A DNA stretch of 64,000 nt from CAYOHG01 sp964465125 (GTDB taxonomy: Bacteria; Planctomycetota; Phycisphaerae; UBA1845; Fen-1342). Positions 12,711 to 20,167 of this stretch are shown piece by piece. The stretch is from the NCBI GenBank assembly GCA_964465125.1, contig CAYXIO010000009.1, forward strand, positions 1 to 64,000. The letters run 5' to 3'. Position 1 is the stretch's first letter. Each line of letters starts with the position of its first letter. Made by a program: the position numbers and the translations under genes. The notes below the pieces were generated by a model. That model worked only from the letters and a program-made list of their open reading frames with translations. It ran no database searches and had not been told where the DNA came from.

Positions 12711-14160
12711 GCAGTATGAAGCGGCGTTGCCGGTTGTCGAGCGCGCAGCGCCGCGCGCGTCCGGCATCGCCGCGCGCGGGTTCGATCTTCTGTCACTGTC
12801 GCCGGTACGAGCTCTCGTCCTTTGGCCCTGGTTCCCCTACGTCTTCCAGGCGGCGATGCTCGTCGTGTTCGTGGCGTTGGCGGTCTTGGGCTGGGGCCTG
12901 GCCGCGCCCGCCGGCGTGCCCGCCAAGCTTTACGCCAAGAGCAACCTGGTCACGCTGCTGATCTGGGGTCTGTGGTGGCCTTCGATGGTTTGGGCCGCCG
13001 TGCTGCTCGGGCGCGCGTGGTGCATGATCTGTCCGCTCGAACTCGTCAGCAACGTGGCGGAACGGCTGGGCCGGCGGCTGGGCGTTCGCCAGCGCCCTCT
13101 GGCGCGCTGGCTGGCGGCGGGCTGGCTGATTGTCGCGCTGTACGCGACGATCCAGATGTTCGTCTCGGGCGCCAGCCTCAACCGCAACCCGCACTTGACG
13201 GCGATCTTCCTCGTGACGCTGCTCGGCCTTGCGTTCATTACGGGCCTGTTCTGGATGCACCGTGCATTCTGTCGCGGGTTCTGCCCGGTCGGATTGCTGC
13301 TGGGCACGTATGGCCGCGGCGGCATGCTCGCGGTCCGCTCCGGTGTTGCGGAGAAGTGCGCTGCGTGCGACGAACGGCACTGCCTGCGGAACTGCAACCG
13401 CACCAGGCTCGATTCACGCAGTTGCCCGAGCCTGCTGAATCCGCCCAAGCTCAACAGCAACCGCGACTGCCTGGTCTGCGGCCAGTGCATCAAGTCCTGC
13501 CAGCCGGACAACATGCAGCTCTTGCTGCGCCCGCCGTTCTCGAAGCACGACGTGCGCGAGCCGCGGGCGAGCTGGCCCGTCACGCTGTTCGCCATGCTGG
13601 CGTCGGGGTTCGTGACGAGTGAGCTGTTCACGGAATGGCCGGCCGCGCAGAAGTGGTTTCTCGCCGTCCCCGAGTGGCTCGCGCATACGCTGCATCTGTC
13701 AGGGTACGCGGGATGGCTGGAAGGGCTGTGGGCGCTGGTGCTCGTGCCCGCCGTGCTCTGGACGCTGCTTGCGGCCGCCGCGCGCGTCGGCGGACAGAAC
13801 GGGCCAGCTTCGGACACGTGGCGTCGACTGGCTTTGCCGCTCGCCGTCATCGTGGCCGCGGGCCACATGTCCAAGGGGCTGGCCAAGTTCACGACCTGGG
13901 CCGGTTTCCTGCCGCACGCGTTGGAGTCGCCCGACGGCGTGACGATCGCCAGCGCGGTCAGTACGAAGGCGCTGGCCGCGCCCGTCGCCCTGATGCCGAT
14001 GGGAGCCGTCGCAGCCATTGGTTGCTGCCTGGTCGTTGCGGGTCTTGCGTTCGCAGTGCGGGAGGCTCGGCTGGCCGGCGAACACCAGCGCGCCGCGTCT
14101 GTGGCGCCGCTGACAATGCTCGCGCTGCTGTACGGTTCTATCATCGTGGGTTGGGCCTGA
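12697..14160 (+). CDS. Membrane polyferredoxin (4Fe-4S, NapH/NosR-like)
   Basis: Membrane-bound iron-sulfur protein of 487 residues with about eight to ten hydrophobic segments. CMICP and CRGFCPVG are the paired Cys-Pro motifs found in NapH/NosR/RdxA-type proteins. They are followed by ferredoxin-like clusters CAACDERHCLRNC and CLVCGQCIKSCQPDN. Such proteins pass electrons from quinol across the membrane to periplasmic acceptors. I chose the ATG at 12697, with AAGGAG 10 nt upstream. The coupling with the methyltransferase and proximity to the eight-haem lipoprotein suggest a shared respiratory function. Confidence 0.85.
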   Translation: MARPEQYEAALPVVERAAPRASGIAARGFDLLSLSPVRALVLWPWFPYVFQAAMLVVFVALAVLGWGLAAPAGVPAKLYAKSNLVTLLIWGLWWPSMVWAAVLLGRAWCMICPLELVSNVAERLGRRLGVRQRPLARWLAAGWLIVALYATIQMFVSGASLNRNPHLTAIFLVTLLGLAFITGLFWMHRAFCRGFCPVGLLLGTYGRGGMLAVRSGVAEKCAACDERHCLRNCNRTRLDSRSCPSLLNPPKLNSNRDCLVCGQCIKSCQPDNMQLLLRPPFSKHDVREPRASWPVTLFAMLASGFVTSELFTEWPAAQKWFLAVPEWLAHTLHLSGYAGWLEGLWALVLVPAVLWTLLAAAARVGGQNGPASDTWRRLALPLAVIVAAGHMSKGLAKFTTWAGFLPHALESPDGVTIASAVSTKALAAPVALMPMGAVAAIGCCLVVAGLAFAVREARLAGEHQRAASVAPLTMLALLYGSIIVGWA

Positions 14161-14328
14161 TTCGCACGGAGCCGCCGGGCCGACGGCTTCGAGGCGCGTA
14201 GATCGCTGCCGGAGTTTGAACGATGAATGCGACAGCGTGGAAGCGCTTCGTGGCGACGCGAAACTGACCGCCGCTACTCAACAGTCTGGCGATTCAGATT
14301 ATCACGGCGAGCCAAGGAGACCCGAAGC

Positions 14329-14592
14329 ATGAGCATTCTGGACGGTTCGGACGACTCGCGGCGCGACTTTCTGCGTGCCGGCGTTTCGCTGGCAGGCGTC
14401 ACCCTTCTTGGGACGGAGGCGATCATGGCCCAGACACAGCCGGGCGGTGCCGGCACGAACCAGCAGCCGCCGAAGGAAAAGGACGAAAAGCACGAGGAGC
14501 AAGAAGGCGAGATCAGCCCGGGCGAAGACCTCATGCGTGAGCACGGCGTGCTCAAACGCATCCTGATCGGGACCGGCACAAGCGCCCAATAG
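14329..14592 (+). pseudogene. Tat-exported hemerythrin-domain protein, truncated
   Basis: The start (ATG 14329 with AAGGAG upstream) and twin-arginine leader (RRDFLRAGVSLAG) are intact. A charged linker leads to EDLMREHGVLKRILI, the opening helix of a hemerythrin HHE domain. Only about 15 residues of that domain remain. The frame then runs into the antisense end of the neighbouring gene and stops after GTGTSAQ. The iron-binding His and Glu residues of the other helices are missing, so the protein is probably non-functional. Confidence 0.8.
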
Positions 14593-15005
14593 AACTGGGC
14601 GGTGATTTCTTCCTTGTCCTTGCCGCCGTTGGGCCACTTGACCCACTGGCCGCCGAGATCGGCCGGGGAAACCCGCCCGTAGCCATAGCGGGTGACGTAG
14701 TACTCGTCGCGGTCCGCCGTGAAGTTCGGCAACCCCAGCTTCTCGCGAAGTTGGGCCAGGCTCGCCTTGGCCTTGAAGAGGTCGGTGAACTCACCCTTGG
14801 TCGGCTTCTCGCCCAGCTCGGCGAACTTCAGCTTGCCGTCGAACGGACGGGCCTGGAGGGCCGCTTCGGCCACCGCCTGATTCTTGTGCGGGTAGCCCAG
14901 CGCGCCGTCATAGAGAAAATACCCCGCGAAGCCCAGGAACAGGACGGCCCGGGCAAGCTGCCATAATGCGTCGGTTTTCGCCGGTCCGCTTTCGATTCGC
15001 GTCAC
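14576..15005 (-). pseudogene. Hypothetical membrane protein, truncated at the same breakpoint
   Basis: Reading from a GTG at 15005, the product has a hydrophobic segment (LARAVLFLGFAGYFLYDGAL), then a soluble stretch ending QFYWALVPVPI, where a second membrane segment would begin. The frame instead continues into the antisense of the hemerythrin gene. I do not know the function. The gene has lost its C-terminal half at about 14,571-14,580. Confidence 0.6.
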
Positions 15006-15339
15006 GCCCAGCCCCTTTGCGTCTCGGGTTTGCTCATCATGTGCGGTCTATCGGCTACGCCGGGCGGGACCGCGACCAGCCGCCGCGCCCGCGGGTCGGC
15101 GTATGATGCCGACGGCCGTGCCGCCTGTCTGCGTGGCGGACCACGGAGTCCGCCTGGGCCATGCTCGCCTTTTTGGACGCCGTGGCGAGAATACCGGCCC
15201 ACGATGATCCGACGGAGAGCGCCGCTGGGTACTGCGCTGAAGAGCCGACCCTGCATCTTGAGCGTCCGCGACGGATGGGGTGAGAACCCGGATCCGAAGT
15301 GGGACCACCCCCATGCCATCAGGCGGGCCCAGCCGAACA
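15006..15339. other. Intergenic region, nothing recognised
   Basis: These 334 bp lie between the starts and ends of two minus-strand genes. Short open frames exist on both strands but none has a recognisable motif or a convincing ribosome-binding site. Confidence 0.4.
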
Positions 15340-15508
15340 CTATGCGCTCCCCGGCGGCACCTGCTTGGTGAACCGCACGCCCGGGGCCGGGTTCTTCACC
15401 GCTTCCTTTGACGACAGGTGGCGGTCCGCCTCGATCTGGTCAGAGAGCGCATGCGGTTCGGCCCATTCCGAGCAATCGAACCGGCGGTCTTCACGGCTGT
15501 GTGGCGCG
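15340..15508 (-). pseudogene. Out-of-frame C-terminal tail of the upstream HTH-like gene
   Basis: Just after the stop of the minus-strand gene at 15491, the +1 frame stays open for about 55 codons to a TAG at 15340-15342. Its composition looks like real protein (segments RRFDCSEWAEPHALSDQIE and NPAPGVRFTKQVPPG). A single-base shift near 15,500 would join it to the main gene. Either the gene is frameshifted or this assembly has an indel. Confidence 0.4.
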
Positions 15509-16720
15509 CTCGAACACCATGCTCACTTGCGAGGCATAGAGCGGGTACTCGATCCGGCAGCGGTACGCGCGAAACGCCGAGGCGTCCCAGCCCAAGCGCT
15601 GCAAGACGTGCCGAAGCAGCTCGACGTAGCGCGGGACCTCTTTGAGGTGCAGACCGTCCACGCCTTTTCCAAGGAAGTCGATGGTCTCGTTCATCGGCAG
15701 GCGATCGCGATCCCGGCGCGGGTCGTTGACGTCGGCCACTCCCGAAAGGCAGGTGTCGTAGATGTAGAGCTGGGGCTGCGAACCTGGATAGGCGTCCGCG
15801 TGCAGGAGCACGTCGGAGATGAGTAGCCGGGTGGGCACCGAAATCTCGACGGTCGAGGCGGATCTCCGTGCAACCCCCGGTACACGGTACCGCGTGAGAC
15901 ACCGCTGCAGAAGTTCCGCGAAGGCGACATCAGCCGCGGATCTCATTCCTAGTGCGTCGCTGTGCAGCGTGTAGAACTCCGCGCCGGCCGTGCGCAACAC
16001 TTCCAGGCGCGCTGGCTCTACCGACGAAAACTCGCCGATGACCCAGTCGTCCGCCTTCGCGATCGGTCGGCCGTCGAGCGAGAGCGAGGTCGAAGCCCCC
16101 GGCGGCGGGTGGATACGGCGCGAGGCGAACTGAAGCTCGATACCGCGACGCCAGCGCCGGAAGCGGCCCAAGCCGCGGACCCAGGCGTTATCCAGGTGCT
16201 GCCCATCGTCTGATGGCTGGAGCAGCGACGCATCGAAAAGAACATCAGCGGACAGGCCCCGGATATGGCTGATGCCGCGGAACACGGCCTGCTTGGCCAA
16301 CAACTCGCCCTTTTGCCGGGCTTCCGGCAGCCACCCGCTGATGATCAGGTCGAGCGTCCCCCGATCCCCCGCTTCCGTGCGGACGAAACGCTCGAATGCG
16401 TCGACGGCCTCATGCGCCCGAGCGATCGCCGGCGAGTTCGCGGCGTGCCCCGCGGCAGCCTTCAAGAGGCGACGCAGGGGCGCCGGGCCCGGCAAGAGGT
16501 GGATTGTGGTGATCGGGTCTTCGGAGCGTACCGCCTTCAGAATGCGGTAGGCCACGTCTTTTCCGATGCCGGTGGCGTAGTCAAGGTGGCTGGGGCGCAG
16601 TGCGCGGGGCGATTCAAGCATTTGTCCGATAACTTCGGCGAGGGTGCCCGCGAGACTTCGGCCCAGTTCGGTGAGTTTTCGCTCAATAGCGGGTTCGGTT
16701 GATGGGGCGACTGGCGTCAT
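15491..16720 (-). CDS. Hypothetical protein with HTH-like N-terminal segment
   Basis: About 409 residues if started at the ATG at 16720 (MTPVAPSTEP). A helix-turn-helix-like stretch appears at about residues 35-65 (HLDYATGIGKDVAYRILKAV). The large C-terminal region (LDLIISGWLPEAR, ELQFASRRIHPPPG, VPTRLLISDVLLHADAYPG) is one I do not recognise. The ATG at 16720 is preferred over the longer frame because the inverted repeat at 16756-16785 then sits upstream, as an operator would. It may be an autoregulated transcription factor with a ligand-binding domain. The 3' end may be frameshifted (see the tail entry). Confidence 0.55.
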   Translation of the reverse strand: MTPVAPSTEPAIERKLTELGRSLAGTLAEVIGQMLESPRALRPSHLDYATGIGKDVAYRILKAVRSEDPITTIHLLPGPAPLRRLLKAAAGHAANSPAIARAHEAVDAFERFVRTEAGDRGTLDLIISGWLPEARQKGELLAKQAVFRGISHIRGLSADVLFDASLLQPSDDGQHLDNAWVRGLGRFRRWRRGIELQFASRRIHPPPGASTSLSLDGRPIAKADDWVIGEFSSVEPARLEVLRTAGAEFYTLHSDALGMRSAADVAFAELLQRCLTRYRVPGVARRSASTVEISVPTRLLISDVLLHADAYPGSQPQLYIYDTCLSGVADVNDPRRDRDRLPMNETIDFLGKGVDGLHLKEVPRYVELLRHVLQRLGWDASAFRAYRCRIEYPLYASQVSMVFERATQP

Positions 16721-16755
16721 ACCCGAAACATAAGTAAAACGCGCGCCGGTTTCAA

Positions 16756-16785
16756 GTACAATATCTCTGAGAGATTTGTCTGTAC
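16756..16785. promoter_or_regulatory. Nested inverted repeat, candidate operator
   Basis: GTACA (16756-16760) and TGTAC (16781-16785) flank a tighter repeat ATCTCT-G-AGAGAT (16763-16775). The arms are nearly concentric. The site lies 36-65 bp upstream of the HTH-like gene on the minus strand and also upstream of the PEP-CTERM gene on the plus strand, so it could serve either. Confidence 0.4.
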
Positions 16786-16913
16786 ATGCCCGACCTGCGT
16801 TGGTATGCTGGAAACTGTGACGCATTCAACGTGGGTGCGAACGAGCGTCTGGTTCTGATGAGAAGGAGTTTCAGGATGTCCCGTTTCGGTAACGTGGCGC
16901 TGTTGACACGCTG

Positions 16914-17639
16914 ATGTACGCGACCTCCCCGGCGTCGGCCGACGTCGTTCCGGTCGGCCCGGGAGGCTTCGGCTCGGGTGCCGCGGTGGAGGGGTTTGAG
17001 AACATCGTTAACGTGCAGATACCGGCGACGCCGCCCTACAACATTTTCGCCGGCTTGCCCGTGCCGTTCGATTTCGGATCGGGCGTTTCGCTGACGGCGG
17101 CGAATCCGGAGCCCGGCGGTGGAGCCTCGATTGCGGACTGGCAGTTCGACGATTCAAACTCACCGGAAGGGTGGGGGCTGAGCTTCGAAGGCGGCAGCAT
17201 TGGCGCGGACACCGGGCTCCCGTCCCCGACATCGGCGCTCTGCCACGACACCTACACCCCGTCGGGAGACATTCCGCCTCTGCGATTCACGTTCGCTACG
17301 CCTGTGGCGCGCGTCGGCGCGTACACCGAGGCCGCCATCTGGCAGTTACTTGGCTATGACGGGAGCGTCACGCTTGAAGCCTTCGACGATGGTGGCGCGT
17401 CGCTGGGGCTCGTTCAGGTGTTCGCGAACGGAGCGGGATGGAATATCTTCGTCTACCCCCCCGTATACCTCGGCCCCTTGGACACTTGGGTCGGCCTGGA
17501 AACCGTTGGCGGAGAACCCTTGATCAAGAGCGTTGAGTTCGTCGGAAGGTACCTTGCAATGGACGACCTGACGTTCGAGGTCCCCGAGCCGGCCACGGTC
17601 GCGCTCATGGCCCTGCTCATCCTCGCGCGCCGCCGCTAG
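16914..17639 (+). CDS. PEP-CTERM surface protein with a split signal peptide
   Basis: Secreted protein of about 241 residues. It ends in a PEP-CTERM sorting tail (EVPEPATVALMALLILARRR): a VPEP box, hydrophobic segment and Arg cluster, which exosortase systems recognise. The body is Gly/Pro-rich beta-type sequence without a domain I can name. The visible start (ATG 16914) begins inside a signal peptide (MYATSPASADVV). A better start, ATG 16876 with AAGGAG, encodes MSRFGNVALLTR and then hits a TGA overlapping the second ATG (TGATG). Adding or losing a base would fuse the two into one normal signal peptide. Confidence 0.7.
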   Translation: MYATSPASADVVPVGPGGFGSGAAVEGFENIVNVQIPATPPYNIFAGLPVPFDFGSGVSLTAANPEPGGGASIADWQFDDSNSPEGWGLSFEGGSIGADTGLPSPTSALCHDTYTPSGDIPPLRFTFATPVARVGAYTEAAIWQLLGYDGSVTLEAFDDGGASLGLVQVFANGAGWNIFVYPPVYLGPLDTWVGLETVGGEPLIKSVEFVGRYLAMDDLTFEVPEPATVALMALLILARRR

Positions 17640-17733
17640 GAGCGCAGCCAGGCGAAACGGAGACCGGCAGGTGCGCGGCTGGGCGTACGCCGCGCGCCCG
17701 CCGGGCGCGCGGCGCTGCGAGAACGCGGCAAAA

Positions 17734-17843
17734 CCTGCTGCAACACCTCCCGCGTCAACGCCGCGTAGCCCATCCAGGCTGCGCGGCAGGTCCGCGGACG
17801 CCAGCCAGACGAAGATCCGAACCGTAGGCGGCAGCGTCAGCAT
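17734..17843 (-). pseudogene. IS66-family TnpB N-terminal remnant, frameshifted
   Basis: From the ATG at 17843 the frame reads MLTLPPTVRIFV and later DLPRSLDG, the opening of IS66 Orf2 (TnpB). One base later the match continues in the next frame as YAALTREVLQQ, the expected sequence after SFDGL in that family. The rest is gone. This is a dead fragment of an insertion sequence. Confidence 0.75.
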
Positions 17844-17903
17844 GCCGGGGTGAACGTTGAGCGCGCTCGACCACAGTGGGTTCGAGGCCCATCACGTGTG
17901 CCA

Positions 17904-17990
17904 CTACTTCGCCCGCCGCCGGCAGAACTCCGCCTGACTCAGACCGCTCAGTTCCCACGCGCCGGCAACCGCCACCAGGACGCCCCGCGC
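17904..17990 (-). pseudogene. IS66-family TnpA fragment
   Basis: The minus strand encodes WELSGLSQAEFCRRRAK and then a stop (17904-17906). This matches the helix-turn-helix opening typical of IS66 Orf1 (a W-x-x-SGLSQxxFCRRR pattern). It lies about 60 bp upstream of the TnpB remnant in the order expected for IS66. Confidence 0.6.
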
Positions 17991-18221
17991 TCCGACGCGC
18001 CGCACCTTACGCGGCATCATCGCGATTCGGGGGGGCCGAATTCAAGACCCGATTGACCGAGCGCTCACCCCGTCTCGAGGGCAGATTCCGCACATGTGGT
18101 CGAGTATCTCGGCCCTGGTGAACTCGAACCAGATGGCGTCGCAGCGGTCCAAGATGGCCTCCGCAGCGCTGCCGACACACCGAGCACGGCGCGCAAGTCC
18201 TTGACGCGTGCGGACAAAGGC

Positions 18222-18247
18222 GACGCCGCGCGAGCGGGCGCGGCGTC
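18222..18247 (-). terminator. Hairpin downstream of tRNA-Thr
   Basis: GACGCCGCG (18222-18230) pairs perfectly with CGCGGCGTC (18239-18247) across an 8-nt loop. It begins 11 nt after the tRNA 3' end on the minus strand and is followed by a weak T run (CCTTTGTCC). Confidence 0.5.
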
Positions 18248-18258
18248 AGGCCGGGAAA

Positions 18259-18330
18259 GCCACCGGCGGGACTCGAACCCGCAACCTGCGGTTTACAAAA
18301 CCGCTGCTCTGCCAATTGAGCTACGGTGGC
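18259..18330 (-). tRNA. tRNA-Thr (UGU)
   Basis: Minus-strand cloverleaf of 72 nt. The acceptor GCCACCG pairs with CGGTGGC, the D arm is AGCTCAATTGGCAGAGC, the anticodon stem GCGGT/ACCGC holds loop TTTGTAA (anticodon TGT), and the T loop is TTCGAGT. No CCA is encoded. A 5'-half copy lies at 21969-22012. Confidence 0.96.
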
Positions 18331-18336
18331 AAGTGA
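18293..18336. repeat. 44-bp direct repeat, left copy (tRNA-Thr 5' half)
   Basis: Identical to 21969-22012. It runs from the anticodon loop to the 5' end of tRNA-Thr plus 6 nt of leader. The break exactly at the anticodon loop is typical of tyrosine-recombinase attachment sites. The leaders beyond it (18337 to about 18510, and 22013 to about 22210) are also recognisably related but diverged. Confidence 0.8.
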
Positions 18337-18577
18337 TTGTCACAAAACGACTTACATCAGCAATGCGCTCGCTGCCCGCTACCTTGACGACAACCGCGAT
18401 GACAACCGATTTGTCGGCGACTACAGCGGTTGATCTTACCAGAATGCTGGTCCACGGCCAGCAAACGCGGGTCTGACCTGCGGTTTTTTGAACCGCAGGT
18501 TGGATTGCCCAAACGTAACAGGATTCCTGCGACGCTGGCGGTTCGTTCGATGCCCGAACACTCACGGGCGTGTCATT
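18337..18577. repeat. Diverged leader duplication, copy 1
   Basis: The tRNA-Thr leader, from 18337 to about 18510, resembles 22013-22210: shared blocks include GACGACAACCGCGA, GCCAGCAAACGCG and TTTTCGAACCGC-like text. No gene is seen. Copy 2 has an extra 25-bp tandem duplication. Confidence 0.6.
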
Positions 18578-19753
18578 TCACCGCAATCCCACGGCATCCA
18601 TCCGTTTGATGAGGCTCGGCTTCGATGCGTGCGCCATCCGCAGCTGGCGCAGGCGCGTGTTGAAGTCGTTGGACTTCTTTACGAGCGCGGCGGCATCGCG
18701 CAGGTCGGCGAGCCAGACCACCGCCTGATCGTAGCTCTTCGGGCTGCGGGACTGGATGAGCGATTTCGCCTCGTCCCATACAGCCGCCGCGCGGGCCGCG
18801 ATCCGCGTGAGCTGCTCATGCCGAGCCCGCGCCTGCTCTTCGGCCACGCGCGCCCGTTCACGCGCTGCCGCTTCTGCAGCGCGCTGCTGCGCAACCGCCT
18901 CACGGCGACGCCACTCCGTCGCCAACTCCCCAACCGTGCGGCTGCCTGATGCTCGGCGGTTTTTTGTCGCGGCTGGTTCGGCCCCAGCGTCCGCTCTCCT
19001 TTCACGAAGTCGTTTCCGCAAGTTCCGTCGAGTCTCCGCATCGTCGCGCATGAGAACCTGCAGGAGCAGGTCGTCCTTTTCGGTCGCGGCCAGATCGCCA
19101 AGCAAGAGACGCCAGTCGCTTTCTGACATGGCCGTAGCGACAAGGGGTGGGCTCTGCTCGGCCGCCACTGCCAGCAACGTGCGATCAACGTGCAGGAAAT
19201 CAACCAGCGTCTCGCACGGTGTGGAGAGCGCTCCAAGCCCCGGCGGGACGGGTGGCTCGCACACGTCGGCGTCAAGTGCGTCAAACTGAACGTTTAGGAG
19301 CCATGCCGAATAGAGGCTCCGCCAGTCGCCGTCAAGTAGCTCGGCCCGGAGCGGCGCGAGCGACGCCATCCAGCCGGTGCCGTCATCGTCGTCATCGTCC
19401 CATTCGCCGGGTTCCCCATTGAGGCGGAAGTCCAGCACGATGCCTTCGCAATATGGGTGTGACGCGACACCGCAATCGCCACGATACGCTTTCATCGTGC
19501 GTTGCTCGCGCGCGTCCGCGGGAAGCCTGAGCATGAACCGGCGAATGCCAAAGTTGCTCAGGTAGACGTGCGCGTCGAAGCAGCGTTTCATCAACTCGCG
19601 GGGGTCGCCCTTGAAATCGCCCCAGTGATACACATTCGTGAAACTCGTCGGTTTGATCTCAGCACGGGTGGACAGGCTCCTCAGCCACCGCATATCCGCG
19701 TCGGAGAGCGGCCGGTCGATGGCGAGGAACTCGTAATACTGATACTCACTCAT
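18578..19753 (-). CDS. Conserved hypothetical protein, MSEYQYYEF family
   Basis: 391 residues beginning MSEYQYYEFLAIDRPLSDAD, a start I recall from uncharacterised proteins in diverse bacteria. Residues 30-180 are a globular region (SFTNVYHWGDFKGDPRELM, FGIRRFMLRLPADA). A charged acidic loop follows (EWDDDDDDGTGW). From about 270 to 345 there is an Ala/Arg/Glu-rich coiled-coil-like helix (RRREAVAQQRAAEAAARERA). The function is unknown. It is 6 bp downstream of the 115-residue gene, so the two form an operon inside the tRNA-bounded insert. Confidence 0.75.
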   Translation of the reverse strand: MSEYQYYEFLAIDRPLSDADMRWLRSLSTRAEIKPTSFTNVYHWGDFKGDPRELMKRCFDAHVYLSNFGIRRFMLRLPADAREQRTMKAYRGDCGVASHPYCEGIVLDFRLNGEPGEWDDDDDDGTGWMASLAPLRAELLDGDWRSLYSAWLLNVQFDALDADVCEPPVPPGLGALSTPCETLVDFLHVDRTLLAVAAEQSPPLVATAMSESDWRLLLGDLAATEKDDLLLQVLMRDDAETRRNLRKRLRERRADAGAEPAATKNRRASGSRTVGELATEWRRREAVAQQRAAEAAARERARVAEEQARARHEQLTRIAARAAAVWDEAKSLIQSRSPKSYDQAVVWLADLRDAAALVKKSNDFNTRLRQLRMAHASKPSLIKRMDAVGLR

Positions 19754-19759
19754 CGTGCT

Positions 19760-20107
19760 TTACCAGCCGCCCTTGAGCCAAGCCCGGTAAGCCTCGATCC
19801 ACTCGCTGCCCACGGGCGGAGGCGAAGGGAGCGGCAGGTCGAGAATCGGCAACCGTTGGCGCGCACTTCCGCGCCGGCAGACAGCGACGATGCAGTCGTC
19901 GTCGTTTACATCGACACCGGTAACGTCTACCTCAACGTCCAGCAAGGTCGTCACAAACGGCAGCGCAAGATGCTCTTCGATCATCGTGAGGAAGCCCGTG
20001 GCGGCCTCTGAATCGTTGTAGCAGTCAACGGTCGCCTTTTCGATTAACTCAGCCAAGCGGCGCTTCGCGATCTTCGGCTTGGCCGGACTCTTCGTGCGTT
20101 TGCGCAT
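19760..20107 (-). CDS. Small conserved hypothetical protein
   Basis: 115 residues with a basic N-terminus (MRKRTKSPAKPKIAKRR) and a compact domain: LIEKATVDCYNDSEAATGF, EEHLALPFVTTLLDVEV, then CRRGSARQRLPILDLPLPSP and WIEAYRAWLKG. I recall similar proteins annotated loosely as calcium-binding, but nothing here proves that. It is encoded immediately before the MSEYQYYEF-family gene with a 6-bp gap, and the pair probably works together. Confidence 0.7.
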   Translation of the reverse strand: MRKRTKSPAKPKIAKRRLAELIEKATVDCYNDSEAATGFLTMIEEHLALPFVTTLLDVEVDVTGVDVNDDDCIVAVCRRGSARQRLPILDLPLPSPPPVGSEWIEAYRAWLKGGW

Positions 20108-20167
20108 GGCTTACTCCCTCTTGCCCAATCGCCCTGTTGGGGTACCTGGCGTATGACCGAGCGTGAA

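Larger units (their letters stand above)
17640..18258. other. Gene-poor region with IS66 debris
   Basis: This 619-bp stretch between the PEP-CTERM gene and tRNA-Thr holds the two IS66 fragments and, at its right end, the hairpin that probably terminates tRNA-Thr. I see no intact gene. Confidence 0.6.
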
